Assembly (NCBI GenBank): GCA_943362175.1 | Contig: CALRIU020000013.1 | Location: 71,168-135,167 of the forward strand | Length of the DNA: 64,000 bases | Direction of reading: 5' to 3' | Source of the DNA: UBA4416 sp943362175 | GTDB lineage: Bacteria; Bacteroidota; Bacteroidia; B-17B0; Aurantibacillaceae | Made by a program: the position numbers and the translations under genes | The notes under the pieces: generated by a model | Told to the model about the DNA's origin: nothing | Seen by the model: only the letters and a program-made list of their open reading frames with translations | The model's database searches: none | Part shown: in pieces, positions 60,201-64,000 of the stretch | How positions within the stretch are numbered: the first letter of the stretch is position 1 | Layout of the letters: each line of letters opens with the position of its first letter

Positions 60201-61114
60201 GCACCGGCCTTTAAAACACCGAGCATGCCTGCTATCCAGCTGCCATTGCGCGGCAGCATGACAGCAACCGGATCCCCTTTTTTCACACGGAGCTCCCTGA
60301 TCAGGTAATTTGCAATTTTCGTACTCCAGGCATCCAGCTCAAGGTAAGAATAGATCTTTTCGGAATCAATAACCGCATGAGCACCGGAATAAGTCAAAAC
60401 CACCTTAGCAAACTGCTCGAGGAGCGTTCTGTTCTTCAGCGTTTCGCTGTACTCTTCCTCATGGCATGTACCAGCGTTTGCGCTATGTTCATAAGCCAAT
60501 AGCTCTGTCAGATGCTGGTCCCTGTCTCCGAGCTTCGAAAATACGTGTTCCGCCCTTTCCTTGAACTGATCTACAAGGCCCGCGTTTGCACAGGCGAATG
60601 TTCCGGTGATGTTCAGCCTACCCTCCTGTCTTTCGATATCTATATATAATCCATATCCACGTTTATCTGACGGCGCCGTGTGAACACCAGCATGAGCAAC
60701 CAGAATGGAATGTTCATTGACACGGACTGATTCCCGGCCCAATGATCCTGAATTGTTATACGAATTGCTCAAGGCAGCAGCAGCGGCTTTCATGGCTGCT
60801 TTGAGCGTGGCATCTTTTTGAACAGCGATCAAAACCGGAACAGGCAAACCGCCGGCCACAACAGGCGGAGTAAATAGCCTGAGCGATGAATGGTAGTGGT
60901 AATGTGTTACCGTGACGGCAATCACCGCGGTGATAACCGCAAGCTCAGAAAAGGGATCCTGCATGGCAATCGTGTCCAGCAAGGCCAGCTGCTCCTGCGT
61001 TAAGGTGATTTCAAATTTCTGTTGTCCATTGTTTTCCCATACCAATGGCAACAATTCATTTCTGATAATACGATTTTCCGAATCAGCGGTTTGTATGTCG
61101 TTCCAGTGTTCCAT
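54215..61114 (-). CDS. Non-ribosomal peptide synthetase, two modules: (half-C)-A-T-C-A-T-C
   Basis: This 2299-residue synthetase should add two amino acids and pass the chain to the next protein. Residues about 25-205 resemble only the C-terminal lobe of a condensation domain. A1 follows (YTSGSSGQPSG near residue 373), then T1 (LGGHSL, about 750), C1 (HHIIMDAWS, about 945), A2 (FTSGTTGNPKA, about 1410), T2 (IGGNSI, about 1797) and C2 (HHIISDEWS, about 1985). Pocket residues aligned by eye to the GrsA positions read DAYVVAAVC for A1, which resembles aromatic codes, and DGTFYGVVY for A2, which resembles branched aliphatic codes. Both calls are tentative. A1 has Ser in place of the usual Lys of its PKG loop and a changed A8 motif (WRIDDQVKVQG), so its activity deserves a check. 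The protein ends in the tail IDDIQFNF. The gene lies in the same operon, 12 bases before the hydroxylase gene. Confidence 0.95.
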   Translation of the reverse strand: MEHWNDIQTADSENRIIRNELLPLVWENNGQQKFEITLTQEQLALLDTIAMQDPFSELAVITAVIAVTVTHYHYHSSLRLFTPPVVAGGLPVPVLIAVQKDATLKAAMKAAAAALSNSYNNSGSLGRESVRVNEHSILVAHAGVHTAPSDKRGYGLYIDIERQEGRLNITGTFACANAGLVDQFKERAEHVFSKLGDRDQHLTELLAYEHSANAGTCHEEEYSETLKNRTLLEQFAKVVLTYSGAHAVIDSEKIYSYLELDAWSTKIANYLIRELRVKKGDPVAVMLPRNGSWIAGMLGVLKAGAVYLPVDSNLPLKRIDYILKNAKSKVVIVNHDTKALIAGSGYELFEVEQEANDVTNAPAAVNVSGSDGAYLIYTSGSSGQPSGVVVHHSGIVNTCLDQIARFGMTSDDRVLAFASASFDASLYEIFIALLSGAALVIHDRVQLSATSFVAFLNQHRVSMCVLPPVYLHELKKADLPYLKTLVTAGEKAIAEDACHYAAKLNYYNAYGPTECAVCATVYKVGANSLLKNIPIGKPISNTRVLVLNEMAEQCPVGGIGEIWIEGIGVASGYLDKMTKSTSGFYDSALHKGMHAYKTGDMGRWLPDGNLEFLWRIDDQVKVQGNRIALGELNHAALRFDGITEVYSMVDENKLLTFYTSHKSIEEEAYRSFLNEWLPSYMMPSHLIKLPVFPLTTNGKIDASGLMERYRETSSDQETPETLLSTHEQIVAGIWKEVLGIEVINPSDDFFHLGGHSLDAIKIVSVLEERYGVSCQITDVFDKPQLGEFSKSLVFDERPVEDEPLESRAGTKPGLTPLSPTQKQFWINEKLKEHTNYTIPFICRLSGSLDTDLLEKAIKATIRENEILRTCFIEQDEEPVQSVVDEVPFTLEKINWKGSSKTMADIEREVHAAARSSFDLAVPPLFKLSVYELEDATHVLSMLVHHIIMDAWSLELWFKQIFKAYALSLGKPVVMPEKVALSGRQALQQGKPLHPDFQEAVHYWEKQLNDVEKLALPWQKTGLLLGNQPSRVKHYDLDAALYSGIKAAASQNGITLFNGLLASLHVVLYRLTDHAAIVLGVPFSGRAQANSGQLGNFVNLLPIKTKVGDEDTFIDMIRQVKQAIHSADRYQNIPVMEIMEELGIQENLFDVGFTWHAESALTPELEELGISAQPYAMQTSYAKYPLWIYGTEKNGRVTISLEYAPELFETAQIDRWFFYWQRFMACLLAEPLKPLSRIDFLPEEESDTLRKIGFADQAVSDDDTIISVFEEKLAAGGESCAIIFENETYTYHRLNALANEVAYTLMNDYGVSAGDKVALLLEKSPLMYVAMLGVLKAGCAYVPVYVDSTASQAQHILSQSGSVLMITSGKNTSIILQFGMPAYLIDIQLSATGSPVNPAVGIRGSDSAYVMFTSGTTGNPKAVAVEHRSVVRLVKESNFFKLQPGDVGMNIANYSFDGSVTEIFGTFLNGATLLVHEEERLTLDELASLVRKHGVNNLLFITTQLFNQLIDHQPELIRQFNKVYFGGEQASIRHIQKAIPYRKFEDSLVHVYGPTEGTVYSSYYIVGAVGKDQLHLPIGRAVSGTYIYILDHHLNHLPLGLTGEIYIGGTGLAKGYLKDEEQTHAKFIPDPYRRGERLYKTGDYGYWNEERQLVFVKRKDKQVKVRGYRIELLYLENKLSNCPGIDKALIVPYSGSGDTGLELIAYVSGENAGHADLIRRFLKAEVPEYMIPSYVMKVDDFPLNKNGKINLKALPLPGETESRSIRMPQSDTEQVLAEIWKDVLKMKEISTDSDFFEIGGNSIKAIKVISLIQDKLQVKVSITSFFNAPSIQEISKHIDAKTGLQEPDRIAALPLAAGYATSQAQKRLWVNQEIHKTSSKYTVSVVYELSGKPDPVRIEHVLEQLMERHECLRTSFHLVNGELQQFIHAGVKPPLEHIVHVGKKEIDPFLISATRRLFDFKTAPLFEVKIISFSESDHVLLFNIHHIISDEWSFDILFKEFADLLSGTPVEPEALHIHYKEYSAWHNRFLEGEHGKQQEAYWLSALSNMARPVYFPYDKQGNDVSEVDAVEYEVSEQDTKAFSGYCMQHNATVFMGIISVIKILLQHYTGKTDLTIGTPVAGREQQELSNLVGFFVNMLTIRTTTDPQQSFSGLLAHVAANTIAAMSNQQYPYDLLVDKIGLKQKDLFKTGFTWHNVSEAENKETLTVDGITFTKRVSNAEQAFHELWFFGMEQNRKMKFTIRYDTARYSRKTIETLASNMQLVIKEILRNPDVLIGNIALQLPGPGIKEESIDDIQFNF
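60500..61040 (-). other. N-terminal half condensation domain (C-terminal lobe only)
   Basis: The segment before the first A domain has no HHxxxDG motif and no N-terminal C-domain lobe. Its layout, however, follows the second lobe of a C domain: helix-rich ITLTQEQLALLDTI, a hydrophobic helix pair, then the LYIDIERQEGRLNITGTF strands and a closing helix VDQFKERAEHVFSKL. It cannot catalyse condensation alone. The preceding protein ends in a complete C domain, so this piece is more likely a docking or structural element. The homology is by eye only. Confidence 0.6.
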
Positions 61115-61130
61115 TCCCTGAGCTCATCCG

Positions 61131-64000
61131 TTAGAGGTTTAATTTAATATCAATGTTTTTACCCATGGTTTGCGTAAGCGTTGTTTTTTTCAGCTCAAAT
61201 CCCAGGTCTTTCACCGGGCATTCCGCATTTTTCAAAATATCACGCAACAGGCTCCGGTATTGGGCTGCCAGCCCATCCAGGGTCGACTCCTCAAAAAGCT
61301 GTGTCCTGTATATAAAATGGATAAGTAGTTTATCCTTATGCACATCTGTAATTAACCACAAATCATAGTGCGAATGCTCATACGTTCCCGGAATCTGGGT
61401 AATATTCCAATCCACACTATTTGCCAGGTCGAACTTCATGTCGTTAAATTGATTCCATGTAAATATAACATTATAAAGATCCCTTTGACCAGAACTTTGC
61501 GGCGTATTCCGGTCAGCATAGAAGGCATCGCTTTCCAGGAAGGATTTATATTTCATGGTTTCCTGGAGCTTTCTTTTGACGTTCTGCAACACCATCGCAA
61601 AACTCTCATTTCCGGAGATTTCCGTTGCAAGCGGCAACTCCTTTAAAAAATAGCCGATAACACCTTCTGTTTCCAGGGAATCGCGTCCTGAGTCGGGCGT
61701 TCCAACAGGAATCACGGCTGCTCCTGTCCATTTATGAAGCAATACCTTAAATGCCGAAAACATCAGCATATACAAAGAGACTCCGCGGGCCTTGCAAAGC
61801 TCTTTTAATGCCGCATACTCTTCGGTAATTTCCAGTGTAAAGCAAGCTGCGTCCTTGTTTTTCCTTGATACCGGTTCGCGGTCATAAGGCAGGGATAGCG
61901 GATTTTCGCGGCACCGCTCCGTTTCAGCTTTCAACCAGGCGACGGCCTCTTTGGCTGTCGCAGGGTCGGCCCCGCGGTTCATGGACTTGCTATATTCCAT
62001 AAAATTAAATGAAAGAGCATCCAGCTCGCCACTATGCCCATCGCTGATCAAGTGATAGGACTTCAGAAAATCTTCCATTAAAATTCTGACAGACCAGATA
62101 TCACTGATGATGTGATGCAAGCAGGTTACCAGGATGTACTTTGTCTCGCTGATCCGGAGGATCCCTGCCATAAACACGTCTGCCTCCTCTAACCTGAAAC
62201 GGTGCCGGAAATGCTTTTTCACAAATGCGTCGGTTCTTTCTACCCGGGCGGCTTCGGGTAATCCACTCAGGTCTTCGTATGCCAGGTTAAAGTTCCCGGC
62301 TTCCATTACATGCTGCTGAACCGTGCCTTTATGATTTATAAAAGCCGTACGAAGCGCCTCATGCTTCTTCACCGTGTTTGCAAATGCCTGTTGACAGATC
62401 CCTACATCCAGATGGCCCTCTATCGTCCATGCGCCTGATATATTAAACAGGGCCGATGGCTCTATCTGCTCGCTTAACCAAATCCTCATTTGAGGTCTGG
62501 AAAGCTCATAAACGGTAGGCTTGACAGTGGGCTCAGCACTTCCTGCTTGTTTTAGGGGCTTTCGCTCCGACATCTTCTCATCGATATAGGCTGCTAATTC
62601 TGCGATGGTCGGGTAATCATACAGGTCGTAAAACTCAAACTTCTGATTAAAATGTGAATTCAGCCTCATCATGAATTGCGCTCCATTCAAGGAGTGCAGA
62701 CCAAGATCCAGGTAATCTTCCTGCGGTTTTATTTCGTCGATGCCAAGAATATCGGATAAGTTTTTTTGTAAAAACGCTTCTGTTGTCAGCTTTTCAACTA
62801 CCGGTCCCTCGGGATCAACACCTGCCGGTTTGGCGGCATGCGTTAAAGAAGGGTTATAGGCAAAGAAAGCCTTGTAAACATCGTATCTTTTTTCGTTTGA
62901 AACAATAACTTCGGGGCAACCGAGCTCCACTATTTTCCAGAATAATTGTACTCCTTGCGTTTTGCTTAGTAAAGCGGCATCGCCGGAAGAAACCGATTTC
63001 AATAAGCCTGTATCTTCCCAGCCCGACCAGTTGATGACCTTGATCGCAGAACCCCGGCAGGTAGTAACGGCCTCATTTAAAATGGAATTGGCAATTGTAT
63101 AAGACAAGCTGTGTTGAAAAGACGTAATGGCTAGTGAAGACGAAAATAAGGCGATAAAATCCGGCCGGATCTGTTTGGAAAATTCAACAATTTCTTTTGC
63201 ACCGTTTAATTTTGACAGGCATTCGCGCTCAATTTCCTCAAAGCGGATGTCTTCTACAGACGCCGGAGAAATCTGTCCTGCCGCAAATACAATTCCATTA
63301 ACCGTGTCGCTTAAGCTTATGGCATGTAAGGTGTTTAATAAGTTCTTCTCTACTGACACATCGGCCTGGTGGTAAGTGACAACAGCCTGAAAATGCTGTA
63401 GGGTTTCAATGCTTTTCCTGACTGCCTGATCATCGGGTGACGAACGCCCAATCAGGCTCAGACGGCCTGGTCCCTTTTGTGCGATCGAACAGGCTATTTC
63501 AAAACCGATCCCTTTTGTTCCCCCTACGATCACGTATAAGCCATCCTTCTTTATGGTGACAGGCTTCGTTGTTTTCAGGTCTGTTACAGGCGAAAGCACA
63601 GGAATATAACGCTTGTCCTGAGACAAGAGGCATACATTCATGTGATCAAATACGCTGAGCTCATTCACCAGCAAATCTGCCTCCGTGCTTTTGTCATAAA
63701 TAACCGTTTTGCACTTCAGGTCAGGATGCTCAAAATACATGGTTTTTAATAATGCTCCCCGGGCGGAAATCACGGCAGTGCGATCAATGGTGGCATTCTC
63801 CTGCACATCCAGGAAGGCCAGCTGCCCGATGTTCTGTTTGTGCTTTATAATGATTTTAAGGACGTCTAATTTTTTTTCCAATAACTGCTTTAATCCTTCT
63901 TTACCTGAATCCGGAATGTTATCAGCCGCTGTTTCGGAGGAATACACAAGCGTATATGTCATATCCTGCAAGGGCTGATGCTCTTTTAAAAATGAGTCGA
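61131..64000 (-). CDS. Hybrid PKS-NRPS protein, 5' part missing: KR-ACP-C
   Basis: This is the last part of a modular synthase that extends beyond the right edge. A TTG at 63971-63969 could be taken for a start, but the same frame stays open to the edge (residues DSFLKEHQP precede it), so the gene is truncated by the window. Visible domains in order: a ketoreductase with nucleotide-binding GGTKGIGFE (about 63525) and the Tyr-xxx-Asn pair in SYTIAN (about 63095); a carrier domain with the phosphopantetheine Ser in LGLHSL (about 62690); and a condensation domain with HHIISDIWS (about 62100). A KS-AT pair is expected just upstream (inference). The module would deliver a beta-hydroxyacyl chain, which the C domain joins to the first amino acid of the next protein. 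The protein ends in an alternating strand-like tail, NIDIKLNL. The stop lies 16 bases before the next gene. Confidence 0.93.
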   Translation of the reverse strand, partial: DSFLKEHQPLQDMTYTLVYSSETAADNIPDSGKEGLKQLLEKKLDVLKIIIKHKQNIGQLAFLDVQENATIDRTAVISARGALLKTMYFEHPDLKCKTVIYDKSTEADLLVNELSVFDHMNVCLLSQDKRYIPVLSPVTDLKTTKPVTIKKDGLYVIVGGTKGIGFEIACSIAQKGPGRLSLIGRSSPDDQAVRKSIETLQHFQAVVTYHQADVSVEKNLLNTLHAISLSDTVNGIVFAAGQISPASVEDIRFEEIERECLSKLNGAKEIVEFSKQIRPDFIALFSSSLAITSFQHSLSYTIANSILNEAVTTCRGSAIKVINWSGWEDTGLLKSVSSGDAALLSKTQGVQLFWKIVELGCPEVIVSNEKRYDVYKAFFAYNPSLTHAAKPAGVDPEGPVVEKLTTEAFLQKNLSDILGIDEIKPQEDYLDLGLHSLNGAQFMMRLNSHFNQKFEFYDLYDYPTIAELAAYIDEKMSERKPLKQAGSAEPTVKPTVYELSRPQMRIWLSEQIEPSALFNISGAWTIEGHLDVGICQQAFANTVKKHEALRTAFINHKGTVQQHVMEAGNFNLAYEDLSGLPEAARVERTDAFVKKHFRHRFRLEEADVFMAGILRISETKYILVTCLHHIISDIWSVRILMEDFLKSYHLISDGHSGELDALSFNFMEYSKSMNRGADPATAKEAVAWLKAETERCRENPLSLPYDREPVSRKNKDAACFTLEITEEYAALKELCKARGVSLYMLMFSAFKVLLHKWTGAAVIPVGTPDSGRDSLETEGVIGYFLKELPLATEISGNESFAMVLQNVKRKLQETMKYKSFLESDAFYADRNTPQSSGQRDLYNVIFTWNQFNDMKFDLANSVDWNITQIPGTYEHSHYDLWLITDVHKDKLLIHFIYRTQLFEESTLDGLAAQYRSLLRDILKNAECPVKDLGFELKKTTLTQTMGKNIDIKLNL

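Noticed and set aside
63969..63971. TTG start codon of the right-edge gene
   Set aside because: The frame continues without a stop to the window edge and the segment is the inside of a PKS module, so the true start lies outside.
820..63978. Many plus-strand open frames of 60-220 codons across the window
   Set aside because: They lie antisense within continuous minus-strand genes with clear domain motifs, have no recognisable protein family, and fit chance open frames opposite coding DNA.
1..64000. tRNA, rRNA, CRISPR array, insertion sequence, att site or riboswitch
   Set aside because: I saw no candidate; practically all bases are inside coding frames. Repeated stretches are homologous NRPS domains.

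Overview
The whole window is the interior of one very large assembly-line biosynthetic locus. Ten genes lie end to end on the minus strand, so transcription runs from position 64000 towards position 1. Neighbouring genes overlap by 4-8 bases or are separated by at most 16 bases. Both edge genes run off the window. I see no RNA gene, mobile element, CRISPR array, internal promoter or terminator, and no gene-free stretch over 300 bases. The numerous plus-strand open frames are antisense shadows of the megasynthase genes. The protein style (TubC-type docking domains, Bacteroidota-like module sequences, weak or absent Shine-Dalgarno sites, moderate GC) suggests a Bacteroidota such as a Chitinophaga relative. 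That assignment is inference.

Layout in transcription order: (1) 64000-61131, end of a PKS module (KR-ACP) plus a C domain; (2) 61114-54215, NRPS with half-C, A-T-C-A-T-C; (3) 54202-52595, a CmlA-type di-iron beta-hydroxylase; (4) 52584-48754, NRPS with half-C, A-T-C; (5) 48746-40848, NRPS with an A-tail remnant, C-A(Thr)-T, an embedded sulfotransferase, then C-FkbH-T (a glyceryl-loading module); (6) 40851-37462, C-A(Val)-T; (7) 37469-34464, PKS KS-AT-ACP without ketoreductase; (8) 34458-18379, five NRPS modules, with A-domain codes reading Ile-like, Thr, unassigned Cys-like, Asn and unassigned; (9) 18386-6090, C-A-T, then KS-AT-KR-ACP, then C-A(Val)-T-C; (10) 6087 to the left edge, A(Ile-like)-T-C-A-T-C.

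Read colinearly, the window would build a large hybrid polyketide-peptide: a beta-hydroxy acyl piece, about fourteen amino acids (fourteen A domains are visible), a glyceryl unit in mid-chain that would give an ester (depsipeptide) linkage, one unreduced ketide and one beta-hydroxy ketide (statine-like) insertion. A beta-hydroxylase and a Thr-linked sulfotransferase would add tailoring. No epimerisation or thioesterase domain is visible, so chain release and probably chain initiation lie outside the window. I do not recognise the product.

The most distinctive features are three: the sulfotransferase placed between a Thr-loading T domain and a C domain; the C-FkbH-T module in mid-line; and a set of six proteins ending in short beta-strand-like tails. 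Each of those tails faces a folded N-terminal domain in the next NRPS protein: a beta-hairpin docking domain in three cases, and a half-C or A-tail fragment in the other three.
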